64,000 bases of DNA, from NCBI GenBank assembly GCA_003313425.1, contig NHZP01000012.1, positions 1,178,001-1,242,000 on the forward strand, written 5' to 3'. Origin of the DNA: Pseudopyrenochaeta lycopersici. Its lineage: Eukaryota > Ascomycota > Dothideomycetes > Pleosporales > Pseudopyrenochaetaceae. Below are positions 1-12,722 of the stretch, in pieces; the first letter of the stretch is position 1, and every line of letters begins with the position of its first letter. The notes under the pieces were generated by a model that saw only the letters and a list, made by a program, of their open reading frames with translations, ran no database searches and had not been told where the DNA came from. A program made the position numbers and the translations under genes.

Positions 1-373
1 TCTTACCATCGTGACCCTCTCCCGCTGCGTCGGCCAATCTCTCGTCGCTGCTGAGCAACTCAAATCGAAATACGGCGTCGAGGCTGAGGTCATCAACCTG
101 CGCTCCATCAAGCCTCTTGACGTTGAAGCTATCGTCAAGTCTGTCAAGAAGACCGGTCACATGCTCTGCGTTGAGTCTGGTTACCCCTCCTTCGGTGTCG
201 CATCCGAGATCATGGCCCTCACCTGCGAGTATGCGTTCGACTACCTAGAGGCACCTCCTGCGCGAGTAACTGGTGCCGAGGTGCCAACGCCATATGCGCA
301 GGCATTGGAGGAGATGAGCTTCCCAACTGAGCAGGTTATTGTGGATTACGCTGCCAAGCTGCTGCGGGTGTAA
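1..373 (+). CDS. PDB1: Pyruvate dehydrogenase E1 component, beta subunit (3' end only)
   Basis: Partial gene cut by the window edge; the open frame runs from base 2 to a TAA at 371-373 and gives about 123 C-terminal residues. It matches the C-terminal transketolase-like domain of the E1 beta subunit, with motifs such as VGQSLVAAEQL, INLRSIKPLD and the terminal tail PTEQVIVDYAAKLLRV. In the family this subunit pairs with E1 alpha in the mitochondrial matrix to decarboxylate pyruvate with thiamine diphosphate; this domain forms part of the tetramer interface. The mitochondrial presequence and the active-site half lie outside the window. No intron is seen in the visible part. Confidence 0.93.
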   Translation, partial: LTIVTLSRCVGQSLVAAEQLKSKYGVEAEVINLRSIKPLDVEAIVKSVKKTGHMLCVESGYPSFGVASEIMALTCEYAFDYLEAPPARVTGAEVPTPYAQALEEMSFPTEQVIVDYAAKLLRV

Positions 374-3300
374 GCCTGTGCATGCATAGCTGTTGCGTGG
401 TGGCATTGTGAATGTGCAAGTTTGGTGCTTCAGCGGTGGGAAGGTGTGTTGTGATTGGCAGTCTGCCACGAGAGCTCACCATGTGGGCGCGGGGCTAGGC
501 TGGCCTTTCTAGATGGCAGGCTGAAACGCTGAGAAGATTTGAATATGTATCACAACATTGGGGTCATATGGTCGAAAGGGGGATCATTCAGTTGGACTAG
601 TAGCATTTTTCGATTGCATGTACAAGTATTCTATTTGCAAACCCCTTATCATGCTTTGACAACTACATATGACTCTTTTTTTTTGGTTCTACCCTTCGGC
701 TGATCTGCTGATAGCTAACTCCGACCTTTTCTGTATGTAATTGGGAGTCTTGCCATAACGTTGTGTCTTACGAAGGACCAAAGGAGGCTGATGACACGTA
801 TCGAATGGTCTACACTCGCGGGACGTCCTGAAAGCTACTGAATGACAGCACAAGCCGGGCAACCAGAGCAGTTTCTTCGCCGCCTGTCGCAAGCTCTAAA
901 TCTTCGCTGCAGCAAAAAAGCACACTCCGTACAGGAAAAGGATTATCGGTGCAGGGAAGTTGAAACTGGTCCACTCATTGAACAGAATGCTTTACAAACG
1001 CCGCCTATAGTTGTCCTAGCTATTATTCAGGTAATTGTCTCAGCATAGCGTAGCGGGCTGGTATGTAAGGAGGAGACGCTAAAGCTCGTTCTACTAGACC
1101 AACATGCAGGGTTAGCGTACTTTTCTTTGATAGATCTTTGAGTCTAGTTTCGCTACAGTGGAACTAAGGAGCTATTTTCCTTCTTTTACTTCTTCTTCTT
1201 TTCTTCAAGTAGTGGATCAGTGACGGCGTGGATCCTGGGCTGTTGGTAATAGAGAACGAGCGTGCTTATGCGGCCCAATTGTAGTTGTAGGGTTAGGATG
1301 GTGGTTTTCATATTGTCCTCGCTATTTCGTTGCTGGGTGGAAGGCTGATGTAGTACCGAGTTCACCTTAAGATTGTGTAATAGATGAAGGTGGATGGTAA
1401 ACTACTAGGGTGGTATGTTTTTCTCAGAATCCCATGGTAGCCCAAAGCGTCGAGTCGGTTATGTGCTTGTGACCAGTAATTTGCTCAACACCGCTGTTTG
1501 GTCGGCGATAGACACTTTTGTGTCACATTAGCTGACGCTTTAGGGTTGGTGAGGGCAGTATCAAGCGTACAGTGCCATTAATGACCCCCACGTTAGATCA
1601 TGTCTGATGATACTCACGCGACCTTGAGATTCATGAGCATATCATAGGTGAACTGCAAGGGTGTAGCAGTTTATCAATCTCGCCAAAGGCTGGGTTTGCT
1701 TGGAAGCGCCTCAAAGATGCACATATCTGTCATGACTAGTGTAACTTGTTCATCATCCGTTGTGGACCGAAGCAAGGCGCCGTTGATGTCCGCGTGGCGG
1801 CTGTACCTCATCCAGTGATGCTACTGATAAGGGTGTGCTTACTATGGTGGAGTATAATGGGCTATGGCCCACAGAAGGACGCAAGGAGATGCGCCCGCCA
1901 GTATGAGTCCGAAACGTGGAAATAGCCGTATGTGGAAGGCTTCAGGGCATGCGTATGCATGCTGTAGCGCTTCATGGAAAAGTGTCGTGTAACTTGATAA
2001 TGCAAACCTCGCGTGCGGGTTTGTACGGAGTGGCTGATTCCCACGTGCGTGCCCTGAGGGACATGCAGCAGCTGTGTGCGCTGGGCTGCTTCATGTGCGA
2101 CATATATCCAATAACAATGATGGTTCCGTTCAGTCACTCTACAGCTGTGTCACAGCAGGCATGATCATAACTTGGCCCGGATCAAGTTCCGGGAAGCCAG
2201 GCTAATGATAGCGTGATACAGTCTGAGAAACGGAGATACGTGTGAATCAATCGTATCCCTGGATCGGTGGCGTCCAGATCTCTCCTGATACTCATCTGAT
2301 GAGGTCCCTTATCCTTGTTCCTGCGCTGGAACACCCGTCTGAGAAGAATTAGAAGTGGTGGTCTGACTCTGCACAAGAAAGCCGAGCTCATATGGTCTGA
2401 TTGAAGGCCATCGGCTAGCTGATAATGACCCAAGCGAGATAGTAGTGGCTCACCCTAGATATTCTATGACGTACGGCGTACATGAGACTACATAACCGAT
2501 TCGTCACGGCAGTGACTCGACCGCAGCTCTGGGTGCCATCTAGGTGCCACGTGGGAGCCACACTGTAGAACCAGTGGAAGCACATGAGATGTCTCACAAG
2601 CTGATATGTCTCGAGCGACCCAGCCGCACCTAAGCGGTACAGGGCGGCGAAGAAAGTCCAAGCAATGAGTGGAACCGCTCCTATTTTGACCAAAGGCCTG
2701 CCGATTCGTCGTGGGCAGTGTGGCGTTCCAGCCGGGCGGGGCTTGCAGCGCAAGAGAAGCAATGAGGAGAGCTTGGCTCCCCTCATTACCAAGCTCAAAT
2801 TGGCAAGATAATGTGTTACCAGAATCTTGGGGCGAGAACACGGTGCAGCTTTGAGATCCACTAACGTTGATCGGGGTAGGAAGCCATATGAAAGCGATCA
2901 GGAAGGGTGAAGACACCATCTTGCCATGCCATCCAATACCATTGTGTCAATAAAACTTCTAGGATCCTCGAAGGTCGTTGATTTGATTGCGTGATCTCTT
3001 GGTAGGCGTTCCTTAATAACGGGTTGCAAGAAAAAACGCACAACTTACACCCCAGATGGCTCAACGCCATCTGTCAGATCTTGTGTTCAAGATGTAGCAC
3101 AATTGGCTCCCACGAGGTCGCGGAACTGCTGTTGGAGAGACAGAACGCCTTCGATAAAGAGATCCAGTTGAAACAGAAGCGGTAGTTCGGAAGTAGTCGA
3201 CGACTGATTGGAAAACATGTGGGGCCTTCTAACGTTTTTTGACGCGGACATCAACCGCCGTCACTCTTTTTCGGCGAGCATGCAATTGCCATAATCCCTT

Positions 3301-5525
3301 CTATATGTGCTGTGGTAATGCATAGTGTGCCAAAGAAGGCCCAAAGAGATTTATTCGTTCGCTTGGATCTTCAGTTACACTGCGGAGCTAGTTAAGCATG
3401 GCGAACGTAAGGCCATGCGGCTCGCAAAAGAAATATCGGGCATGAACGTCGAAGCTCGCGTGAGTAACGAAGGTCTGCGTGGTTACACAATCCAGTTCTA
3501 GACTTTATATGTTGGCTTTCCGCCGAGTCAAAGACGCTCTCGTGCGCTAAAATAACCGGGATATAAGACACTTATGCTACACGGCTGCAGGAAGCGCAAG
3601 GACGGACACTATGGCGTAGCAGCTGAATACTGAGGAACATATATCACTTTCGTGCCCTTGTATGATGCAGAACGCTCTATGCTAGCTGTAAACAGACGGT
3701 ATTTTGCGTTGTGTTGGGGTGGGCGCACAGTCTCTATTTCCCACTTATTCTAAAGTACGAGAGAGACGGCACTTTGGCTTGTGGCACGGATCGACATGTG
3801 GTGTCATGGCTAGCACATCGTAACTTCGCCTTCGAGGGCCTTGTCCAAACCTGCCTGTCTTCAACAATCGTCAGCCGCACGACTCAAGTGTCAAATCATA
3901 CCATCACGCAACAACCCAGAGGATGATCTTATCATGAGGCGTGCATGTGTTAATCAGATCGTGCCCTGGTCATCATGCAGCGTGCACACTCAGGCGCTGT
4001 CATGTAGTAGAGTTGCAGCTACCAAAGAGCCTTATTACACGCCTTTTGCTCAATCTCAGTCTCAGCCTCATTAGCCTATAGATGCACAAAACTTGCAGAA
4101 CCACGAGGCTAGGTACCTTGCCTCTTTCGCGCCCTTAGACCCTGTTCCTCCTATTGAAGGCCACCAAATTCGGCTGCACAAGTATCGATGGAGATCGATC
4201 GCACAGCGACTATGGGCGTGGACGACTCTCGGGTCTAGATATTAGCCACAGGCCCACACCGTTGCAATATCGTTCTTTCCCTAGATTCCTGAATATACTA
4301 GGACGCCCCTCTGTTCTCCTAGCCGTATAGTGGTTAGTATCCTGAGCCGGAATTGGAGCATGCGTTTCTCGTTTCTTAGAATGGTCTCCTTTAGTATAGG
4401 TTGTGGTAATGTCAGCAGCATGCTGGCGATCACTCTGCCTGGAGTGTCGGGTATCGTAACGCCAAATAGGCTGACATTAGCAAAAGCAATGTTTGACGAC
4501 GCTCGGAGTGATCCGGACGGCTCTCAATGGCTTCGATACAGAATCACAAGTGGTACGATGCATGGTGCCACCCGCCACAAGAATTTGGTTTGGCTTTGAC
4601 GTGCCGCCTCCGCAATGGCCGGTGCTGCTGTGGTCTACGAACCTGACCGAGTTCGATGTTTTGTAAGATCTACAATTGGTCTGCTTAGCACGCCCCCTCG
4701 CGTACCTCTACATGCAACCCCACCGGCGAACTTCGGCATGTGGATTCAACTAATGGCATCCAATATCGGTGGCAGGTCGATAATTAGGCTGACCTGCGGA
4801 TCCTTCTCTGGCAAAGCGCCATGCAGGTTCCACGTGGAAAATGTCCTCATTTGGGTTGCTTTTGCAAGCCTTTTCAACTATCATCAACTCTCTGGGCGTT
4901 AGACTCCTCGCAAATAATTCCCTGGAAGGTTTGAGGGGTAATGTATACACATGAATACATTTCACATATGGCGAATATGCAGGTTGCGTTTTTTCCATCT
5001 GACAGCTCACGGCACACTCCCTAGGGCAATATAAGTGGCAATATACTCTTGTCCTAACAAGTAACTGGATACAGCGTCAAGGTATCAGCCAATCGAAATA
5101 TGTCTTTGCGCCCAAAAACAATTACGAGTCACCCACAGTCACGGCCTTCAACAAGATGGTGTGAGGTCTGTCCATCGTTCCCGCTTGGCTGATGAATCCA
5201 GCATAAAGACGCCGCTTTCATGCACAGCAGTCCAGGATCACCATTAAGCATTTCAATCAATTATAATTACTTTCCAACGTATAATAGTTCACTCTAAATA
5301 CAAAAACATGTACAGACTACATCATTGTAGCCTGTAAGCTATTGTCAGACCTCACATCAGCAATCAGAATTTACCAACTGCATCAGAGCGCCAGACAGCG
5401 TCGGTTTACCGATGCCGAGACGAAGATAATAGTCTAAGATTGGGCTCTGCATCGGAACCCCTAAAATCCCTTGCGGCGGCGATTGCACCTTTCAACGGAA
5501 TACACCTCAAATCGCGAATCATCCG
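374..5525. other. 5.1 kb gene-free stretch
   Basis: No convincing gene. Open frames here are under 150 codons, overlap each other on both strands (for example two different frames at 2415-2919 on the minus strand) and show no domain, signal peptide or plausible splice continuation. A pyrimidine-rich patch lies near 1175-1210. I see no terminal repeats or tandem arrays. It could hold an ncRNA or a decayed element that I cannot recognise by eye. Confidence 0.5.
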
Positions 5526-6979
5526 ATGTTGACCCATCAATATCATTACACTATCCATGGCGTGGCCTCGCTCGAACCCATCACGCCATTTTTTGCCCTT
5601 CCTTTAGAATTGCGCGAGCAGATATACACGGAAGTCCTCGCATCACCCGTTCAAGGCCCAGAGTTGCTCCAGACATGTCGAGAGATAAAAGCTGAGGCGC
5701 AAAAGTTTCTCTTCAGGAGACCCATCAACTTCCGGAGCCAACTATACTTGTACGAGTGGCTGGATAGGACCCCTCACGAGCTATTGAAACACGTCACTGA
5801 GATATCTCTTAACGTCCAGGATGTCGATCTTCGAGCGCTCCTCAGTTCTGACACATCACATCATCAGTCGAATACGCCAAACAGGTTGCTAAGCTGGGAT
5901 TTGTACGAAATGGAGCTTAACAGGCTCAACCAGGCCCTAAAACGGCTTCAGAATGTGAAAGTCATCACTATGCGAGCAGTATCAACCCGGCAATCCTTCC
6001 TATACCATGACTTTCTTGCCAAAGTCTTGGAAATGTTGAGTTCATTGTATCCAAATTTACAGGATCTTAGGCTAGAAGGAAACATGCACCATCAGGGCTT
6101 AGCTTTCTTGACTAGTTTACGGCAGTTGCAGTCTTTGTCCTTCGATGGATTTTCCTCGACCTCCTCTGCAGAAACTGCCGACATATTAGCTAGTCTTGAG
6201 AACTTTAGTAATTTGTCTCTCATATCGCAGCATGAGATGCCCACGCTGAACAATCACTTGCAAAGCGGATTTAGGATAAAGCAACAATCATTCACTGGAA
6301 ATGTTATGCGGGCAGTTAATCAACTCGCGTCCTTTTCCGTCAACGAACGCATACCCACATCATTATCTCCGCTATTTTTCACGAACGAAGTATTGGTCTC
6401 TCTTCACGGCCACAAAACGCTGAAAAGTCTCTCAATTTCTTTATCTAGGAGCCCTGTCAGCAAGACGCTTGACTCTCTTCGAGTTTTCCTGGAGAGATCT
6501 GCCGTTGAGCGATTGGAACTTGACTGGCCGGATCTGGAGCCACAACTTTTGGAAGAGTATTCGTTAATACCAAGGGAACTTCAGGTGCTATGGGTTAGAG
6601 CGAGAAGTGCACTAGACGCGTTCGATATCATCCGTTTGATTTCCGACAAACGTGGAAGAGGGGACTTGCGAGGACTGAGGCGAGTTGTCCTCGTACGTTC
6701 CAACATCGAATATGGGAACCCGGTGGTAGTGACCCCGTACAGGAAAGACAGTGGAACTGGAGAGGCTGCAAATGTGAATTGTCATGTAAGTCTATCCCAA
6801 TACAAAGTTTGGCAACCCAAATGTTTGCCGCTTTTTCGATTATCTTGAATTTGGAACTGATACAGAACCCACAGGAGAGCCTTGTCGCTGACACTTCGAA
6901 CAAAGAGAATATCGTCAACACAAAATGGCGCCTACAAGCCCTTGGGGTACAAGTGGCGTGGTGCACAGATAATTCTTGA
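5526..6979 (+). CDS. F-box-like / leucine-rich hypothetical protein
   Basis: Two exons, 5526-6785 and 6875-6979, give 454 aa. The intron (89 nt) starts GTAAGT and ends ACAG in phase 0; without it the frame would end in an unlike tail, with it the protein ends KWRLQALGVQVAWCTDNS. Residues about 20-65 (FFALPLELREQIYTEVL followed by LLQTCREIKAEAQKFLFRR) are the F-box-like N-terminal motif common in fungal hypothetical proteins. The rest is leucine-rich and probably forms irregular LRR-type helices. In the family such proteins may act as SCF ubiquitin-ligase adaptors; a Skp1 contact is inference. Targets unknown. Confidence 0.75.
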
Positions 6980-7512
6980 TTTTGGATCAGTTCTATTAGC
7001 CCTGATAGCCAGTCTTACTGCATCCAAGGATGATCTGCTTTCAATCAAATCAGTCCAACCTACAGCAATTTTCCGTGCCGTTGCCGTTCAAGTCGCAATT
7101 CACATACAGTATGCGGGGCCGTCTTGTAGACTCCAATCTTGTTTTAGTCGCAACATCATACAGTAAGCTAATGCAATTATCCCGTTTTCCATGATACTCC
7201 AAAGGGATTATGTCACTCCTTCAACCCAGACTCCAAGGTACGTTCTAGCGCCATACTTGGCTAGCATATAGGCCACTAGATAAGATGTCTATTAGAAATA
7301 TAATACGGGTGAGTTCAGACTCGAAGATTCACGAGACCACTCGGTAGTAATCTCGCTGTCCGAGCTGCCCGATGACACTAGCCTTGCATGGAATTAGTAA
7401 GCGTACCGAACTGGGTTAGCTCCATGTAATACTTTCTAACGGATCATTCAGGTTGCTGTCATACTGTCTTATCTTCCTATTTTGTACAGAAAGTGTGGCT
7501 CATTCATCAATA
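6980..7512. other. Intergenic, upstream of the Zn2Cys6 gene
   Basis: No gene seen. AT-rich DNA between the F-box-like gene and the transcription factor; presumably holds the promoter of the latter. No clear TATA or operator could be assigned. Confidence 0.5.
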
Positions 7513-9782
7513 ATGTCGGGTACAGGAGGAGAAAAGCGTGGATCAGCAGCGACAGTGCGAGTAGGTACACTGAATGCTTTTCCTTGTCCGGCTAGCAGGT
7601 GCTCCCATCATCCCTCCAAGTCAACAGTTTGAAAGCAGCTACTTCACCCGTTCACTGCCCCCACTCCCGCTTTGATTTATTCAACTACACAATCTCGTAC
7701 TCACCTAGCCAATAGGCGTGCGATCTTTGCCGCAAAAGGAAACGAAGGTGCATCTGGACTTCAGGTACGGAAGGCTGTACGCATTGCGTCAACTTGGACG
7801 AGACATGCACCACTACGCACGTTCGCAAACAACGAGCGAAGCCTCAAAGAGGGTAATTTTTCCCAGAATAAAGTCTCAGATTTATGGGCTTCAGGATGAC
7901 AATAAGCCAGTAATCGCATCGCCGAGTACGAGAACAGGATTCAAAGGCTTGAATCTTTGCTTCAAGATCGCAATGCAGCGCAACCTCAGATCCAACAGCA
8001 GCCACTGGAGCCTGCAGACTCGTCTGTTCCCGTCTCAATATGGGTTGACAGCCTTCGGGATGAGGTCGACGCGATGCCCCGCCTAGAAGATGCTGATTTC
8101 GGACTCTGGGACCAATTACGGACGAATTCATTTGGACTACCCTCCGCTGAGAGTTCGACCGGATCATCGAATAACAATTCAATAGAGAGTCAGAGCAACG
8201 CGCAAACACTAGCTCCGATATCCATTAGTCATGTTGTGCCGTCTGCCGACTTCCAGGAGGATGCTGCATTTCTGCAAAGTGCGGCATTTGAACCTGCTAA
8301 CATTCTTACTCAAAGCACATCCATACCGCCACCCCTTACACAGAAACCGGAGTGTGACGAGTACCTGCCGCTGCCGGAGCTTGGGACTGCGTTGCTTGCG
8401 GAGTATCTCATGGACTTCAACACCGCCTACCCTTTGTATCGCCCTCATGTAATTGCAAATCATCTACGCATTTGCTATGCTGGTGAGTCCGACGGGTCAG
8501 CTGTCGCTTGGGTCAGCGCCTATGTTGTTTTTGGTATTGCACATAGCCTTCGTGCCATGAGTGCGACTGCAACTTCGCAAGATAACTATATGAGTAAGTA
8601 CTATCTTGCCCGAGTTTTGCAAGGGATCAACGGTCTGCTCTTTTCGCCACCATCGCTTGGATTAGTACAGTGCCTCTTGGGTGTGTCGCTTCTTATCCGA
8701 TGTACATCATGTGGTTCGAAAATGTCGGATAGTCACTTCGTGTCTACAGCACTGCGGGTTGCGCAAAGTCTTGCGTACCATGAAGAACAAACCACCGAGT
8801 TGGATGGTATCCGCGATATAGAACAAGAATACAGGGTTACTTGGCTTGCGTTCATTCACGATACCCACGAAACGATAACCTCGAACTCGCCCATGACGCA
8901 CCGCCGCGAAGACATTACTGCTGCAGAGCCAGAAGAAAGTCCTTCAGATGCTCTCGGCTCGGTTGTAGCGGCAGAGGGTAGTTGGAGAGTCAATATCTTC
9001 TGGTTGCGTGCAAAACTAGCGATACTCCAGGCTGAAGCAGTGCAGCAGCTTCTCTGCCTCAAGGCTCAGTACACAACACCATTGGATATTGAGGCTGCGG
9101 CCACCATCACACTTGCACGTTTACAAGTGTTCCATGACCATGAAATCTTCCAGCTCAATGCTAGCCAGCTCTTCCAGCTCCTCTATCGCTCCGACATCGC
9201 ACATACAGTCAGCCTTGAGTCTTCGTACTTTGCGACGGTATTTCGGGTGCATGCTGTCTTGGGTCTTGACAAGAATACAAAGGCCAATCCTTTCCAGTTG
9301 GAAGGACTGAAAAGGTTGGCTGAGCTCAAAAACCATAAGTGTCATGCAGATGCGAGGCGGCTGCTGAGTCTGCTACCGATTGCACCGCGTGGCGATGTTG
9401 CCTTGTACTGGTATGTTTCCCAGGGCTAGCATTAGCCTCCCATTCCGTTTCCGGTGTACGCTGTGGCCCTTTAAATATTCCTGGCTTACGAGTGATTAGG
9501 ATGAATCATCGTTCTTTTACTGCTGCTCTTGTCACCGTTTTCGCGCACCACATCAATAATCCAGAAGAGGAGCCTCCGACACGTGACGAACTTCGAGGGT
9601 ACAACCAGGTCTTGTCTGACCTTGGGACAATGAATCAGCAGGCGGAGGATGTGGAAATTGCGCAAGTACGAGAGCTGTGCTTGGAACTGTTCTTGAAGCT
9701 TGAAACTGGGTTGCGTATACAATGGATACAGGGCATCGCCGAGCACCACAGCCACATCACGCCGTCAGCCTTACACGTCTAG
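7513..9782 (+). CDS. Zn(II)2Cys6 binuclear-cluster transcription factor
   Basis: Four exons are inferred: 7513-7560, 7716-7852, 7911-9410 and 9500-9782, giving 655 aa. All joins keep frame; donors are GTAGGT, GTAATT and GTATGT. The zinc cluster has Cys 18, 21, 28, 37, 40 and 47 in the exact C-X2-C-X6-C-X8-C-X2-C-X6-C spacing, with a basic loop RKRKRR. It is followed by a dimerisation helix (RIAEYENRIQRLESLLQ, about 64-80). From about residue 215 (LPELGTALLAEYLMDFNTAYPLY) the fungal-specific regulatory domain begins. It is a nuclear DNA-binding regulator; target genes are not evident, as the neighbours are unrelated. The zinc cluster is missed if only the long third exon is read. Confidence 0.9.
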
Positions 9783-10556
9783 CGAGGTATACCTGGAATG
9801 TCTCGTGTTTAGCGGGAGTGTATAGCGGGAGAGGAGGACAAGGTGAGCGCTCAGAGATGGAGAACCTAAACTGTGGATCCGGGACGGCCCTAATTTTAAA
9901 ATAATCTCTATATTGCACCGTGTTGTCTTGAAACAGCGCGCATGCGTGCGAAGATGTAATGAAACAGAAAAAATAATTGAAGCTGTCAGATGTGGTTGAG
10001 ATACCATCAGATGCATCACTCCGATCCTTCCCGGGATCGGCTGTGCGTTAGGCCGAGCGGCGGGGCGTTTGACAGGCAAGACCCTTTTGATCGCGAACGA
10101 TGTGAACCCTCCACTGCATGCGCTTTCTAACGAATAGGAGGTGGGCATGGCCTAGAAAACGCGTTCTAGATGCAGATGGCGTCATGCTAGGCCCTGGTTG
10201 ATTTTGATTGCTAGCTCATGTGTCCCTGCCATCGTCGTCGGAGGCTTGTCCCTTCCGGCACGGTGGGTGGTGAGGCGTACATTTTACGCTTTGGGAACGT
10301 GGGCTACTCACTGGTACCGAGTAGGAGGGTTGTTTGTCCGTTCTGTTTAAGTCTTTCCTCTCTCAAGACTTCTGCAGGAATAGCATTTGGCAAGCAGGAA
10401 CTGCACACCCTCACCACCCTGCTGAGTAACGACTGTTGATTCCCACTGCGCAGCATACCTCACCCCGCCAAATACATACCTTAGACCCAATCGCAGCCCG
10501 CACAGTTCTTATCGGTGCGCCTATCGCAGGTACGCGCAGCGCGAGTCCTCACAGCA
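9783..10556. other. Intergenic, upstream of ARA2
   Basis: No gene recognised. It carries the 3' end of the transcription factor and the promoter of the ARA2-like gene. Short frames here lack any recognisable domain. Confidence 0.5.
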
Positions 10557-11927
10557 ATGGCGACGACACCTATTGAGCACCCTACCACTACCACCACATT
10601 CCCCACCCGGCAGAAGCCCATTCCCTACTCGCTCGTTGACGGGCGCCGCACCCTCCTCTCCTCCATCCTCCCGCCGCTCGTCTTCGGCACCGCGACATTC
10701 AATATCCTGTACAATGACGATCCATTCGCGCTCGACACCACAGGCCTGGTGACCTCGGCCCTCACACACGGCATCCGCGCCTTCGACACATCCCCGTACT
10801 ACGGCCCCTCGGAACAACTGCTCGGCAATGCGCTCGCAACGCCCTTTGTACGGGAGACGTTTCCACGGAACTCGTACATGATATTGACAAAAGCCGGGCG
10901 CATAGCGGGCGACGAATTCGACTACAGCAAGGAGTGGGTACGGCAGAGTGTTCAGAGGAGTCTGGAGAGACTGCAGACCGAGTACTTGGATTTGGTATAC
11001 TGCCACGACGTCGAATTCGTGAGCCCGGCCGAGGTCCTTGAGGCGGTTCGGGAATTGAGGCGCATAAGGGATGAGGAGGGCACTATTCGCTATGTCGGCA
11101 TCTCAGGATTTCCCCTCGATGTTCTGGGGGACATGGCTGAGCTGATTCTCCGCGAAACTGGCGAGCCTCTTGATGCCGTTCAATCTTACGCCAACTTCAC
11201 CCTTCAAAACCAGACTCTTGCCGGCCCCCGCGGAATTCAACGCCTCAGAAATGCTGGCGTGGATGTCGTGCCCAATGCTTCTATCCTGGGCATGGGCTTG
11301 TTGCGACGAGACGGCGTCCCTGTCGGTGGGCTAGGCGACTTCCACCCCGCGCCCTCGACGCTGCGTGAAGCCGTTCGCAAGGCAAGCGACTTTTGCGACA
11401 CCTATGGCGAACGGATCGAAGTCATCGCTATCCGCTTCGCGCTCGAGACATGGATATCCGCTGGCTCGATATGCGGTTCGAAAGGCGACCCCGCCTCTGG
11501 CGTCCCCTGGAAACATGAATCCAATGACGATGTTGGTGGTACAAAGCTGGGTGTTTCGGTAATTGGCGTGAGTCGCGCAGCGGAGCTCGAAAAGACCATG
11601 CTGGTCTGGCGGTCAATCCTCGACGGATTAGAGGGCGGCAAAGAGACGGCTGTAAAAGCTGGACGATGGTATCGTGCATGGGAGTGGTCAAGGAATCGCA
11701 GGAAGGCGGTACAGATTCTCGCCGAGGGTGTTCAAGAGGTTCTGGGTGATGGATTCGGGTATGCGTGGGCAAGTCCAGATCCTGGCTATGTCAATAAGAG
11801 GAAGAAGGATGTCAGAGTTCTGCAGGACGGAGACACACCGTGGCTTACGCCCGCTTCCAGCCCAGAGACTGTTCCTGTAAAGGATGTGGGCGATGTGGGT
11901 GAAGAGAAGAGTCTCCCTCTGCGGTGA
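10557..11927 (+). CDS. ARA2: D-arabinose 1-dehydrogenase (NAD+), aldo-keto reductase
   Basis: Single exon, 456 aa from the ATG at 10557 (the frame is open upstream but has no earlier ATG). The fold is an aldo-keto reductase TIM barrel with the tetrad Asp77, Tyr82 (in AFDTSPYYGPSE), Lys112 (ILTKAGRI) and His150 (LVYCHDVEF). The sequence follows yeast Ara2 closely in these blocks, which oxidises D-arabinose to D-arabinono-1,4-lactone for D-erythroascorbate synthesis in the cytosol. Compared with the yeast enzyme it has an N-terminal extension rich in Thr, inserts, and an acidic C-terminal tail of about 50 residues. A related L-galactose-type dehydrogenase is the main alternative. Confidence 0.88.
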   Translation: MATTPIEHPTTTTTFPTRQKPIPYSLVDGRRTLLSSILPPLVFGTATFNILYNDDPFALDTTGLVTSALTHGIRAFDTSPYYGPSEQLLGNALATPFVRETFPRNSYMILTKAGRIAGDEFDYSKEWVRQSVQRSLERLQTEYLDLVYCHDVEFVSPAEVLEAVRELRRIRDEEGTIRYVGISGFPLDVLGDMAELILRETGEPLDAVQSYANFTLQNQTLAGPRGIQRLRNAGVDVVPNASILGMGLLRRDGVPVGGLGDFHPAPSTLREAVRKASDFCDTYGERIEVIAIRFALETWISAGSICGSKGDPASGVPWKHESNDDVGGTKLGVSVIGVSRAAELEKTMLVWRSILDGLEGGKETAVKAGRWYRAWEWSRNRRKAVQILAEGVQEVLGDGFGYAWASPDPGYVNKRKKDVRVLQDGDTPWLTPASSPETVPVKDVGDVGEEKSLPLR

Positions 11928-12722
11928 TGAGTAAACCGGGCACTGTTCTGTACAAAGTCCCATGGTATATATCAGTAGCGCGACGGTTGTATGCACAAAA
12001 GGGGAGAAGCGGAATGTTTTCATATACCTCAGCATAGACGGGTGGGAACCTACGTTTTATTGATTTACATTTTCACATCAGCATACTTTTGTAATTTGCC
12101 TGCTTTGGACATTTATGTGCACTATCAATATCTTATCTGTGTGACTAGAGTCAGAAAGTAAATGCCCCTCACGACAAGGAGATACTTGCCACTCGGGGAT
12201 CAGGAGGACAGGATGTTTCAGCGTGTAATTTGCAAACAGTGAAGATTGAGACCGATTTTTTGCCGTGTAATCTTCTCAATTGAAACCCTCGTCTACCTGT
12301 AACATTTCCGTCATCTTAATGCCAATAAGATGCTGTGAATGAATGATGCAGGTATTTTAGGGGAACATTCAATAGTGCTATCAAACGATATATTCACCAG
12401 ATGGACAGTCCTCATAATTTCTTAGCACACAGTCTTCAGTATGACAACATATGTTCTAATATCACAAAGAATGCGATCCAGCATCAGCTAAAATAACTTG
12501 AGGGCCTGTACGCCTTCGGGGCGTGCTAGTGTAATCGATTAGGAGCGGTACTCAAATGACCAGGTCTATTTTCAAAGGAGAGACGAATGAATTCGATATG
12601 ATCTTGGTACAGTCTTATAGTAATAAGTGCATCTATCCGTCTGTGCTCCAATCGTCGCCCTCTTCCCACTTAAACCCACACTTGCATGTTTCAGCTATCT
12701 TCAATCGCTAGATTTGCGCAAG
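11928..12722. other. Intergenic, tail-to-tail region
   Basis: The 3' flanks of the ARA2-like gene (plus) and the secreted cysteine-rich gene (minus). No gene seen. A small GC hairpin with a TTCGG loop sits near 12511-12527, without an obvious role. Confidence 0.45.

Noticed and set aside
2415..2919. Two overlapping minus-strand frames of 143-148 codons
   Set aside because: Different frames over the same bases, no domain, no splice continuation, no composition unlike random sequence.
10521..11006. 161-codon minus-strand frame
   Set aside because: Antisense shadow of the GC-rich ARA2-like coding region.
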